Shown one piece after another: positions 36,907 through 45,573 of a DNA stretch of 64,000 nt (its first letter is position 1; each line of letters begins with the position of its first letter). The position numbers and the translations under genes are program-made. Source of the DNA: Frankia sp. AgB32 (GTDB lineage: Bacteria; Actinomycetota; Actinomycetes; Frankiales; Frankiaceae); NCBI RefSeq assembly GCF_023243045.1, contig NZ_JALKFX010000027.1, forward strand, positions 1 through 64,000. The letters are read 5' to 3'. Below the pieces are notes generated by a model. It searched no databases. It was not told the DNA's origin and saw only the letters and a list, made by a program, of their open reading frames with translations.

Positions 36907-38315
36907 GTGAGTGTGCTCCCCGTCGGGCCGACTTCCGCCCTGACGATGCGGTCAGCCAGATCAAGCAGTCTCTCCTCGGACCAGGCGGGTCCGACAATCT
37001 GGATCCCGGCGTGAAGGCCGGACTGCAGACGGACAGGTATCGTAACGGCCGGCAGACCGAGCATCGACACCATCCAGGTACAGCGCTGGGCTGCCAACAG
37101 ATGCGCCTCGCCCCCGTCGTATTGGACAGTCTGAACTCCTGACGGCTGGGCGGTGACGGGCGAAGCCGGAAGCAGGATGACGTCTGCCCGTCCGAACAGC
37201 TCGGCTGCATCCGTCCGCAGGTTGTGTCGTTTGATGGCGGCTCGCGCGAAGTCGGCTAGATCCACCGGGCTGCTCGCCGCGAGCTCAAGGAAATTCTGCA
37301 GTGTCGGCCCGATCAGTTCTGGATGCGCCATGAACAGGCCGAGGTCGTTTGGATCACCACCGTAGCCGCCGGCCAGCGCCCAGAAGAAATCCTCGGACTG
37401 GTCAAGGAACTCGGCACCCTCATCCAGGATGGTGAAACCGAGCGAGGAGACGATCGCGCTGACTTGGGACAGCGCGGCCGCGACGCCGGGGTCCAAGGGG
37501 ACCGGCCCGATTTGGTCGCACACTATAGCAAATCCAGTGCTGCCCGCCGATGTAGGTCCAACTGGTACCGAGTACGGGTTCAGCGGATCGTGGGCGGACA
37601 TCACTCCGAGAAAATACCGCAGATCATCAACCGATGATGCGAGCGCGCCGAGAACCGCCACCTCGTGCCAGGCGTCCGGGCTGTGTCCCTGGGCCGGCAC
37701 CAGCCCCGGGGTCGGCTTCAAAGAGAAGCACCCAGACCACGCAGCCGGCAGGCGCAGTGAACCGGCGAGGTCTGACGCAATGCCCAGACTCGCGCAGCCG
37801 AGCCGAACCGCGACGGCGTCACCCGAGCTTGACCCGCCCGCGTCAAGGTGCGGATCGTCGGGATTGGCCACCGCGCCGAAGAGCGGATTGTCCGATGTCA
37901 GGCCAAGGGTTAGCTCGGCGCAGTTTGTCTTGCCCAGGACGATGGCACCGGCGGCGCGCAGTCGCGCCACCGCCCTCGCGTCCGAGACTCCGACTCTATC
38001 GCGAAAGAACAGTGACCCGCTGGTAAAGGGCGCGCCTGCCACCTCCAGCGCATCCTTGACCGTGACTACGATGCCGTCAAGCGCGCTGAGCGGCTGACCA
38101 TTCCGATAGCGCTCGGCTGATGCTCTCGCCTCAGCGCCGGCGTCATCGGATCGGAGATGGACGATCGCGTTCGAGCGGACACCGAGCTGCTCGACCTGCC
38201 GCAAGCTCATCTCAAGCAGGTCGACTGGCGTGAGGTCGCCACTACGGTAGCGGGCTGTGATCCCCGCGATCCCACCGAGCTCAAGCACACCTGCGGAGTG
38301 GTGTGTCAGTGTCAC
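36894..38315 (-). CDS. Amidase-signature family hydrolase
   Basis: A 473-aa amidase-signature (GatA-like) enzyme. The catalytic Lys lies in GIVVTVKDALEVAG, the cis-Ser in DAGGSSSGDAVAV and the nucleophilic Ser in ASDLAGSLRLPAAW, where family members usually have DTGGS, so the loop next to the nucleophile is altered while the serine is kept. The family hydrolyses or transfers amide groups. No GatB or GatC partner is present, so a pathway amidase or amide-forming enzyme is more likely than tRNA amidation. It overlaps the ligase gene by 4 bp. Confidence 0.9.
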   Translation of the reverse strand: MTLTHHSAGVLELGGIAGITARYRSGDLTPVDLLEMSLRQVEQLGVRSNAIVHLRSDDAGAEARASAERYRNGQPLSALDGIVVTVKDALEVAGAPFTSGSLFFRDRVGVSDARAVARLRAAGAIVLGKTNCAELTLGLTSDNPLFGAVANPDDPHLDAGGSSSGDAVAVRLGCASLGIASDLAGSLRLPAAWSGCFSLKPTPGLVPAQGHSPDAWHEVAVLGALASSVDDLRYFLGVMSAHDPLNPYSVPVGPTSAGSTGFAIVCDQIGPVPLDPGVAAALSQVSAIVSSLGFTILDEGAEFLDQSEDFFWALAGGYGGDPNDLGLFMAHPELIGPTLQNFLELAASSPVDLADFARAAIKRHNLRTDAAELFGRADVILLPASPVTAQPSGVQTVQYDGGEAHLLAAQRCTWMVSMLGLPAVTIPVRLQSGLHAGIQIVGPAWSEERLLDLADRIVRAEVGPTGSTLTCPR

Positions 38316-39808
38316 TGCGTCACCTCCAGAATCCTTGCCCAGTAGTTTTGCTCGATGCGCTTGCGCACGGGCTTACCGGTTGCTGTCATCTCGCCCTTCT
38401 CGACATCGAGCGGTGCGTCGAGAAACACGACGTCATTGATGCGTTCGTCAAACGGCAGCCGGGCCACGTGGCGGCGGAGTTCGTCCAGAAACGCGGTACG
38501 ATTCGCGGCGGTGTTCGGTCGGAGATGGACCACGGCCACCGCGCGTTCGAGGGTGTTTCCGACGAATGCGATCTGCTGGCAGTTCGGCGCCGATGAGAGT
38601 AGACCTTCCAGCTCCTTCGGAAAAAGCTTCTTCCCGGTCTTAAGGCAGATCGAGTCCTTCTTGCGCCCTCTGAGGACGAGAAAGCCGTCGTCGTCGAGGT
38701 CTCCTACGTCGCCGGTGCGCAGCCAACCGTCGACCAAGGTATCGGCAGTCGCCCCTTCGTTCCCCCAGTACCCGGCAAACACCGACTCGCCTCGGACGAG
38801 TATCTCACCGTCATCGGCGGTCTTGACATCGACTCCGTCGTGCGGCAAGCCTACAGTTCCTTCTCGAAATCCTGACGGAAAATTGAAGGTCGCGAGCGAG
38901 CAGCACTCGGTCATCCCATATCCTTCGTACAGTGGAAGACCATGCGCCCGGTAATAGGCCAGCAGAGACGGTGCCACCGGAGTCGTCCCAGTGTAGAGCT
39001 TGGATGCCCCGCCCAGCAGTTCGGCCAGGCTCATCGAGCCCAGGAGGTCCGCATGGACCGTGGCAATATCCTGGAAGAACACCGGTGGGCTCGCGACGAA
39101 CGTTGGCCGGTACTGGACCAGCTGGTGTACTAGATCGCGATAAGGATTCGCGAAGCCAATCGTTCCCGCGCACTCCAGGAAGAAATAGAGATCGTTGACG
39201 CGGGTCTGAGCGAGTGGCAGGAAGATCAGATTCCGGTCACGCTCCCCTAACGGAATCTTTTTCGTGAAGATCTCGCAGGCGTACCGTGCATTACGGTAGC
39301 GAATAGCGCACGCTTTGTATCCACCGGTGGTGCCTGACGTGCTTGCGAGATAGAGCACGGCGTTGTCGTCATGCTCAATGGGGAATCGGGATAGATCGAT
39401 GGGCCGATCCACCGCGTGTTCCGCGATTAGCTCACGGACCAGGACCGCAGCAGGCGATCCGGTCTCGAGTAGCAGCGGGTCCGACTCCTCCGCGACGATG
39501 ACGGAGGGCGTGAGGAGCTCAACGAAACTCCGCTTCTGGTGGGTCGCCGCGCCAGGGGCCAATGCGAGTGGCAGCGCTCCCAGCAACTGGGCCGCCAGAT
39601 CGATGGCCACCCATTCTACGGAGTTGCGCACCGTGACGAGGACCCGGTCACCGCGGCCGACGCCGCGATCCCTGAAGGAATCCGCGAAGGACACGGCCAG
39701 GGCGAGGAGCTGCTCACGGGTGAAAGTACGGCGCGTGCCCCGGACGTCATCGGTCAGGAATATGCGATCGGGTGCCCGCTCGCAGGTCTCAAGAAACTTC
39801 TTGAGCAT
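38312..39808 (-). CDS. AMP-dependent acyl-CoA synthetase/ligase
   Basis: A 498-aa ANL-superfamily enzyme. YLASTSGTTGGYKACAI is the phosphate-binding loop (A3), LYEGYGMTECCSLATF the A5 motif, GWLRTGDVGDLDDDGFLVL the A7 hinge and ATGKPVRKRIEQ the region of the A10 lysine. It activates a carboxylic acid as acyl-AMP, then normally as CoA thioester; no carrier-protein gene lies nearby, which favours CoA. Substrate cannot be read from the sequence. Its start overlaps the GNAT gene by 20 bp. Confidence 0.92.
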   Translation of the reverse strand: MLKKFLETCERAPDRIFLTDDVRGTRRTFTREQLLALAVSFADSFRDRGVGRGDRVLVTVRNSVEWVAIDLAAQLLGALPLALAPGAATHQKRSFVELLTPSVIVAEESDPLLLETGSPAAVLVRELIAEHAVDRPIDLSRFPIEHDDNAVLYLASTSGTTGGYKACAIRYRNARYACEIFTKKIPLGERDRNLIFLPLAQTRVNDLYFFLECAGTIGFANPYRDLVHQLVQYRPTFVASPPVFFQDIATVHADLLGSMSLAELLGGASKLYTGTTPVAPSLLAYYRAHGLPLYEGYGMTECCSLATFNFPSGFREGTVGLPHDGVDVKTADDGEILVRGESVFAGYWGNEGATADTLVDGWLRTGDVGDLDDDGFLVLRGRKKDSICLKTGKKLFPKELEGLLSSAPNCQQIAFVGNTLERAVAVVHLRPNTAANRTAFLDELRRHVARLPFDERINDVVFLDAPLDVEKGEMTATGKPVRKRIEQNYWARILEVTQ

Positions 39809-40631
39809 CCCCGTTCCTTTCTAGCATGGCGCCTTTGAAGAGGCCCGGCAGTCGCATGTAGCCGGCTCGTTCGAGGAGGCTGAGCGACGGTGCGTTCGAT
39901 GGCTCGACATCGCAGACAATTGTGGTGAAGTGAGGTCTTAGCAAGCTCAGATGTCGGGAGGTCAGCCAGTATGCAAGTCCATGGCCACGGAACTCGCTGC
40001 GCACCACCAGGAATCCGACCATTGCGATTGAGAATTTGTGGTCTACGAAATGTGTGCCGATCGCCCCGACCAGGTCGGGGCCATGGAAGAGGCCGAGGAA
40101 GAATCCATCCCGGAGCGCGCCGAGATGATATCTGCTGACTCCCGTCTCGCGATACAGACGAGCCAACTCCGGATGAGCGTCGTCACCCAGCCTGTGCAGG
40201 CTGTACTCCCGATTCTCTGGGCACGCCTGAGCGCTACCCCGAAGCGCAAGGCGGACATAGTGTTCGGTCGCAACGGGATGATAGCTGGGGACCGACAAAG
40301 AAATCGCCGGCGGTGCGAAGGAGAAGATGTGCTGCTCGCTCGCGGAGTGCTCGATTCTCCAGTCGACTGTGGCACCCTCGGGCGCCCGGCCGAGAATATA
40401 GGCGTGGACCACGCGTGGCAGCATCGGATACAGCGCACAGGCGGGTGCCTCGACCACGCAAATATCGTTCACGATCCGGCAGATGTAGCCCTCGGTGAGC
40501 TGCCGGCAGAACAGGTAGGCGTTCTGGGCAATGGCGGTCGTAGCGAGAGCACGAGACCGGGCCAGCGATCTTGCTGGAGAGGCAGCGGAATCTTCCGAAG
40601 ACTCCGCCACGTCTCCTATGCTTGGCTTCAC
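39789..40631 (-). CDS. GNAT-family N-acetyltransferase-like protein
   Basis: A 280-aa protein. The C-terminal half is a GNAT fold: FSIAMVGFLVVRSEFRGHGL is the acetyl/acyl-CoA-binding motif A (RGHG), and VEPSNAPSLSLLERAGYMR is motif B. The N-terminal 130 residues are a distinct domain, possibly a second GNAT-like half. It would acylate an amine using acyl-CoA, perhaps the product of the neighbouring ligase. It begins within the 4-bp overlap with the BtaA-like gene. A shorter start at an internal Met is possible. Confidence 0.8.
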   Translation of the reverse strand: MKPSIGDVAESSEDSAASPARSLARSRALATTAIAQNAYLFCRQLTEGYICRIVNDICVVEAPACALYPMLPRVVHAYILGRAPEGATVDWRIEHSASEQHIFSFAPPAISLSVPSYHPVATEHYVRLALRGSAQACPENREYSLHRLGDDAHPELARLYRETGVSRYHLGALRDGFFLGLFHGPDLVGAIGTHFVDHKFSIAMVGFLVVRSEFRGHGLAYWLTSRHLSLLRPHFTTIVCDVEPSNAPSLSLLERAGYMRLPGLFKGAMLERNGDAQEVS

Positions 40632-41722
40632 GCGCTCTCGGTGGTGCTCTGCGGGCGAGTCCAGGACTCATAGCGGGAGTAGTATCCGATGCGGTCCAGT
40701 GAGATGTTTGATTTTGAGAGGCTGGAGTCGAGGTTCCACCCGCCGGCGCACTCTGGCAGCGCCCGTTCTCTGAGAAAGGATCGGAGGAAAACCCGTGCAC
40801 CCGGGCGCGAGACACGGCTGACTGCCTGCCAGACAGTCAGGTAGGATTCTTCGTCGCACCAGTCGAGAATGTTGCTGAGATTTATCGCGTCGACGGACCT
40901 GGGTGGGAGGGACTCAAGGGCATCGGCGAGATCGGCGACAACCCACTGGATTTTTCTGCTCGTCTGGCGAACGGTGTCGAAGCTGTCTGGACGAGCGAAT
41001 TCGGGAAGCTCCGCCTCTTCGGACCAGGCACCCGATACAAGCCGGGAGAAGAAATAGTTTTCTTTTGCATATCGCGTCACCATCTGTCGAAACATGATGT
41101 TGTGAAAGAAATGCGAGAATGGGACCTCTGCCATCATGGGAAATGCCCAGCTTGGAATGAATGCGCCCGAGATCTTCTCGTCCGCGAGATAGTCGTCGAG
41201 AAAGGAGACAACCGAGGGGCCGGCCAGGTGGGCTTCCCAGAGTTCCAGTCGCCGCGACGGGGAAGAAGTGTTGAGGATGAGACGGAGCGCGTCGTCTCCC
41301 GCCGTGGCCAGGCCTCGCCGCAGGCCTTCGAGGAACTCCTCGAGGTGGGAGAAGGCCGCGAGACCGCCCGATTTGGATACCTCGGACCGCTGCAGCTCCC
41401 GGAGCGGGACAGCGGCGGCGTGTTGGTCAAGTATCCGATGCACTTCGTGACTCGGTGCTTTTTGATACCCCATCGCAACGGCGAAGTCGCCGTAGGTGGC
41501 CGCTGTCATCAGCCGCTGTTTGGCCTTGCAGAGCTCGATCTGCGCGGAAGAGACGTCCACCGCGATGACCTCCGCCGCGCTGGTGCACGCCGCGTTGAAG
41601 GCGTTGTCGCCACCCGACGCGATTGTGACGACAGTGTCACCCGGCTGGATCTGTAGAGAGCGTTTGATGACCCACCAGTCCTCCATCACCTCGGAGTACG
41701 TGGGCCGCTCCAAGCCCTTCAC
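40628..41722 (-). CDS. BtaA/DUF3419-type SAM 3-amino-3-carboxypropyl transferase
   Basis: A 364-aa protein matching DUF3419, the family of BtaA, which moves the 3-amino-3-carboxypropyl group of SAM to a hydroxyl (in betaine-lipid synthesis) and releases MTA. The N-terminal PTYSEVMEDWWVIKRSL and the SAM-loop region DTVVTIASGGDNAFNAAC with VIAVDVSSAQIELCKAKQ are present; the C-terminal SVDAINLSNILDWCDEESY completes the Rossmann part. No BtaB methyltransferase is near, so ordinary betaine lipid is unlikely. Its by-product explains the mtn genes in the same cluster. It overlaps both neighbours by 4 bp. Confidence 0.88.
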   Translation of the reverse strand: MKGLERPTYSEVMEDWWVIKRSLQIQPGDTVVTIASGGDNAFNAACTSAAEVIAVDVSSAQIELCKAKQRLMTAATYGDFAVAMGYQKAPSHEVHRILDQHAAAVPLRELQRSEVSKSGGLAAFSHLEEFLEGLRRGLATAGDDALRLILNTSSPSRRLELWEAHLAGPSVVSFLDDYLADEKISGAFIPSWAFPMMAEVPFSHFFHNIMFRQMVTRYAKENYFFSRLVSGAWSEEAELPEFARPDSFDTVRQTSRKIQWVVADLADALESLPPRSVDAINLSNILDWCDEESYLTVWQAVSRVSRPGARVFLRSFLRERALPECAGGWNLDSSLSKSNISLDRIGYYSRYESWTRPQSTTESA

Positions 41723-42405
41723 CGGGAGGTGGCGGCCAGCGCCCTGCCGGCAACGTAGGCCCGGAAGACGCCGTCGAGCAGCAGCCCCTGCAGGTGTAGC
41801 GACTCCTCCAGGACCCGGCGGATCGCCACTCTGTCCTCTTCGCTGCGAACGGCCTCCTTGATCGCCCGGCGCACCCCGTTGAAGTGGGCCTCGTCGATCG
41901 TCGAGTGCTCGACGAAGAAGGTCATCTGGTCGTCGCCCAGACCCATCGCACGCATGGCGTCCGTCAGGTCACGAATATGTGTGTAGCAGCTCTCGGCCCA
42001 GTAGCTGTAACCGAGGCGCGCAACTGCTCCCTCCAACATCGCTATTCGGTAGAGATATGAGATGAAGGCCAGCGACTCGGGCAGAGGCCGGCTGTTCGCG
42101 ACCGGTTCGGTGTCGTAGTCGGCGGCGGCGAGGTCGTGGATGACCATCTGGTCGTGACCGGCCTCGGCGTACGCGTGATGAGTCGCGAAACGCAGGAGGG
42201 GCAGTTGGTCGGAGAAGACGTTGACCGCGGCGAGGGCCTGGTTCTGGGTGTTGTGGCGCGTGTAGTGATAAATCTCGCGCATGAGAAGGTAGTAGAGCTC
42301 GCGGTTCAGACCTTCGTTGCGAAGGTGCTGCCAGAAGGGCATCTTATGGATCTCAGCCCACTTGACGGCGGCGATTTTGTCGAGTTCAGCGAAGAAGTGT
42401 TCCAT
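41719..42405 (-). CDS. Heme-oxygenase-like diiron oxidase/oxygenase (HDO superfamily)
   Basis: A 228-aa all-helical protein. ATG 42405 is chosen because AGGAGAG stands six bases upstream; an open frame continues to 42621 without homology. It fits the iron-containing redox enzyme (TenA/UndA/SznF-like) family: E81 and H84 in AEAGHDQM, E138 in SYWAES, and H167, D171, H174 in EHSTIDEAHF are candidate metal ligands, with E44/H47 earlier. HDO enzymes do N-oxygenation, oxidative C-C cleavage or desaturation on amino-acid-like substrates. The gene overlaps the BtaA-like gene by 4 bp, so its likely substrate is the aminocarboxypropyl product. The exact reaction is unknown. Confidence 0.82.
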   Translation of the reverse strand: MEHFFAELDKIAAVKWAEIHKMPFWQHLRNEGLNRELYYLLMREIYHYTRHNTQNQALAAVNVFSDQLPLLRFATHHAYAEAGHDQMVIHDLAAADYDTEPVANSRPLPESLAFISYLYRIAMLEGAVARLGYSYWAESCYTHIRDLTDAMRAMGLGDDQMTFFVEHSTIDEAHFNGVRRAIKEAVRSEEDRVAIRRVLEESLHLQGLLLDGVFRAYVAGRALAATSR

Positions 42406-42941
42406 GGATTCTCTCCTATTTTCGTTGTTCGGTACGGACGGCCGACATGGGATGACGGTCGAGGTGTCGAAGACAGGCCTCGAACACCGCCACCTGATTG
42501 AACGGATCTTGTCGTCGAGATTTGCCGCCCCTTGTGGGCCGTAATGAGGCTGGTATCTACTATGGAAGGCTCGGCGTCGGCATTGGGGACGTCGGTGAAC
42601 AGGCCCTTGAGACGAGGTCACCGTGAATAAGGTGCGATAGATGTAAATACTGTCGGGCGAGAGAGCTGAACGACAGAAAAAGAGGTAGAAGGCCCGGGGA
42701 TGGGCTTTTAAAGATGGACACCAGGCCCGGATGGGAAAGGTGAACGAAGGGTCTCAATCATGAAATGCGCGATATTGTCAACGGCTTGATTTTTGGTTCG
42801 TGATTGTCAGGTCGGAGAGGCATGGCATATCTGAAGCGCTGCCTACCGCCAGATCTAGTGACGCCGACCCTGCTGCCGATGGAGCCTGTGTTAGTGGGGA
42901 TCAACTCGGTTGGTCGGCTGTACTGGAGTTTCGTAGATTTT
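42406..42941. other. Leader region of the biosynthetic operon
   Basis: About 535 bp between the LuxI/FeeM-like gene and the oxidase. It is comparatively AT-rich, holds no supported gene and probably contains a promoter for the operon. I looked for a SAM-type riboswitch and saw no convincing one by eye. Confidence 0.45.
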
Positions 42942-43652
42942 TTATGCGATCGCCGGGGAGACGGTCCGACGCGGCGTAACACGGCGACGCTGTTGCGAGC
43001 GTTCGACTAACTCGAGGATGTGCCCCTGAACCACGGCGTATCGCTGGGAGCTGGCAGAGCCGTGCGAGAGCGTGTGGTGTGAGAGTATCCGAGCACCGAA
43101 CCGACGCGAGTACAGGACTGCCAGTCTCGGCTTGCAGACGGCGAACCACTGCCGGCAGTCAAGCTCCTCGAGCAGCTGCTCAGCGGAGTCGCCCACGAGA
43201 ATGTCAAGTATTTCGGTGCCTCGGTGCCTCGAATCTACCAGCAGCCGCGATATCTCGACGTATTCGCCGTCGTATTCGCCGTCGAGTGAACCGAGGATGG
43301 CGTGACGGGAGGGCAGATCGAACTGCGGAAACCAGTCTTCGACCTCTGCCGAGTAGCGGATCGACGCCGCGATGCCGTCCAGATACTGGATGTAGTACAC
43401 GTGCGAACGCTGGTCTGGTACGTCGACTCCCTCCGTATCGACCTTCCGGGAGGAAACGACATGAGGGTCACTGCGCCATAGGTGAACAATGCGGTGCAAC
43501 TGGATCCGAGCCAGCTCGCGTGAGGTGCGGGCCTTTCGAACTACGAGGCCTTCTGCAGTTGTCGCCTGGCTCGAAATCGTGACTGTTCGGCTATGGGCGC
43601 CGTCTTCCAGTCCCACACATCCCCCTTGTGTGCGCCTTCGCGAATTTTGCAA
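42942..43652 (-). CDS. GNAT-fold N-acyltransferase, LuxI/FeeM-like
   Basis: A 236-aa protein. The core reads VYYIQYLDGIAASIRYS, then VEISRLLVDSRHRGTEIL and AVCKPRLAVLYSRRFGARIL, ending YAVVQGH. Order and spacing resemble acyl-homoserine-lactone synthases and FeeM-type N-acyl amino acid synthases (the E-SR strand, then a basic turn, a helix and a Y-R-x-G strand). It would join an acyl group to the amine of SAM or of an amino acid; LuxI enzymes also release MTA. Start is uncertain; an internal Val start is possible. It is first of the cluster, separated from the rest by a 535-bp leader. The assignment is by fold only. Confidence 0.6.
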   Translation of the reverse strand: MQNSRRRTQGGCVGLEDGAHSRTVTISSQATTAEGLVVRKARTSRELARIQLHRIVHLWRSDPHVVSSRKVDTEGVDVPDQRSHVYYIQYLDGIAASIRYSAEVEDWFPQFDLPSRHAILGSLDGEYDGEYVEISRLLVDSRHRGTEILDILVGDSAEQLLEELDCRQWFAVCKPRLAVLYSRRFGARILSHHTLSHGSASSQRYAVVQGHILELVERSQQRRRVTPRRTVSPAIA

Positions 43653-44153
43653 AGCCTTGAAGGCCTATTCAACAGCAATCTGACTGATAATGGACGTGAA
43701 TGCTGGAGGCTTTCGTCGGCCAGAAGGAACGTTATATGTGGATTATTGGTGTGTCAAGAAAACTACGTAAAGTTACAGTCGATCCGACTGCTATCTACGC
43801 CTTGACGCGGCGCATCCTCTGTGTGTGGATCAAGATTGATGGTCGGATCTGTGTCCATGAGCTGCAAGAAGTCATACTCAATGAAATCGATCGAAAACAT
43901 CCGATGGGGTTGTGGGGAATGGCGGCGTGGCCACCCCTCCGTCGCCTTCCGTAGTCGAGCGGGTTTGCATCGGCTTGGAGTGCTCGACCGCGAACGTTGC
44001 TCGGACGGACGCCTCCGGGCTTCGTCCGCACTCTTCTGCTGTGTGTTTCCACGGAGTGCCGAGGCCGTCCGCAATCTGGCCTCACCTGGATCCTTGACGG
44101 GGCAACGGTGCCCGGCGGCGTGTTGTCCCGTCGCAGTTCGGCCGGGGCAGTAC
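43653..44153. other. Intergenic region left of the ISAs1 element
   Basis: 500 bp with no supported gene. Short open frames occur on both strands but lack ribosome-binding sites and known motifs. The promoter of the LuxI/FeeM-like gene should be at its left end. Confidence 0.4.
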
Positions 44154-45522
44154 CCAGGGCCCCGGCAAGTTTGCTGACGCGTAGGTGGTGGTCAGGCCTG
44201 GGGTTTCTGGTGGGGCTGTGTAGCGGGATGCGGGCATGTGGTCGGGGGCCCCGTGGGCACGGGCACGACACCTGAAGATCATGAAGGTTCCTACGCCATC
44301 ATGATCGACCCGAGGTGCCGTGCCCGCCGTACCAGTATCACCGCCTGTCCCTGTTCTCGATCATCTGGCTGCCACCGTCACCGATGGTCATTACCGGCCG
44401 TCGTCGGCGTCGGTTCTGCTGGCGGTCTTCGACCGGGTCCCGGATCCGCGCAAACCCCAAGGAAGACGGCACAGCCTGGCCGTGGTGCTGACTTTGGCGA
44501 CGTGCGCAGTGCTCGCCGGCGCGCGGTCGTTCACCGCGATCGGTGAGTGGGCCGCCGATGCCGGCCTGGCGGTCGCTGAACTGCTTGGTATCGTCCGGGT
44601 GCCCGACGAGTCAACGTTCCGCCGGGTGTTCGCCGCGCTTGACGCCGGCGCGCTGGACACGGCGCTGGGCGTGTGGGCCGCCGTGGCGACCAGCCCGGAC
44701 ACCGGGACACGGCGGCGGGTCGCGGTCGACGTCAAGACCCTGCGTGGTTCCCGCACCGGCGACGCTGCGGGTCGGCATCTGCTCGCCGCGCTGGACCATG
44801 ACACCGGTGTGCTTGGCCAGGTCGCGGGGGACGCGAAGACGAACGAGATCCCCGCGCTGTCGGTCCTGCTCGCCGGCCTCAATCTGACCGGTGTGATCGT
44901 CACGGCGGATGCTCTGCATACCCGGACCGAGACCGCTCGCTGGCTGGTCGGCCGCGGAGCGCACTACCTGCTGACGATGAAGGCGAACCAGCCCAGCCTG
45001 TATGCCCAGCTCGCAGCCCTGCCCTGGCGTCAGGTTACGACCTCCGCGCGGACCGTCGAGCGGGGCCACGGCCGCCGCGAGCAGCGCACCGTGAAAGCCA
45101 CCGAGGTCCGCGCTGGGCTGCTGTTCCCGCACGCCGTGCAGGCGGTGCGGATCACCCGCCGACGCCGGCCGCTCGCCGACGGGCCCGCCGAGACCGAGGT
45201 CGCCTAGTAGCTGATCACCAGTCTCCCGACCCATCAGACCAGCCCGACCCAGCTCGCCGCGTTCGCCCGGGAGCACTGGCTGGTCGAGAACCGGCTGCAC
45301 TGGGTCCGCGACGTCACCTTCGGTGAGGACTTCAGCCAGGTCTGGACCGGTCACGCGCCCCACGTCATGGCCAGCCTGCGTAACCGGGCGATCGCGGTCC
45401 TGCGCCTGGCCGGCGTCGCGAACATCGCCGCAGGAATCCGTCACCACGCCCGCCACCCCGAACGCCCACTAGAGGCGATCATGAAGCTTGCTTGCTAAGC
45501 GACAACTTTGCCGGGGCCCTGG
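44154..45522 (+). mobile_element. ISAs1-family insertion sequence
   Basis: The left end CCAGGGCCCCGGCAA (from 44154) is mirrored at the right end up to 45522, with more similarity inside. Flanks GGCAGTAC (44146-44153) and GGCGGTAC (45523-45530) form an 8-bp target duplication with one mismatch, which suits ISAs1 elements. Length of about 1.37 kb is normal. It carries one transposase gene. Confidence 0.85.
44320..45498 (+). pseudogene. ISAs1-family transposase with two adjacent in-frame amber codons
   Basis: A 392-codon frame encoding the full family length: DRVPDPRKPQGRRHSLAVVL, GVWAAVATSPDTGTRRRVAV with DVKTLRGSR, LTMKANQPSLYAQLAALPW and, after the stops, HWLVENRLHWVRDVTFGEDF and VMASLRNRAIAVLRLAG. 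The only defects are TAG TAG at 45205-45210, between TEVA and LITSL, where relatives have aromatic or aliphatic residues (two TAC codons would need one change each). There is no frameshift. Everything else, including the ends of the element, is intact, so inactivation is recent or the two bases are sequence errors. Confidence 0.85.
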
Positions 45523-45573
45523 GGCGGTACCGGGATTGAGGTGAGCATGTGATGCCAAGCGGATCCGCAGCGT

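Noticed and set aside
40628-41722. Plain betaine-lipid synthesis (BtaAB)
   Set aside because: No BtaB-type N-methyltransferase is adjacent, and the ligase, dehydrogenase, amidase and HDO genes are not needed for that lipid.
42406-42941. SAM riboswitch in the leader of the MTA-producing operon
   Set aside because: No conserved SAM-I, SAM-II or SAM-IV core could be found by eye; a covariance-model search would be decisive.
28982-45210. In-frame TAG codons in the toxin and in the ISAs1 transposase as evidence of amber recoding
   Set aside because: Only two genes are affected and both are dispensable. Essential genes such as purF, purM and groEL show no internal TAG, and no suppressor tRNA is visible. 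Mutation or sequence error is simpler.
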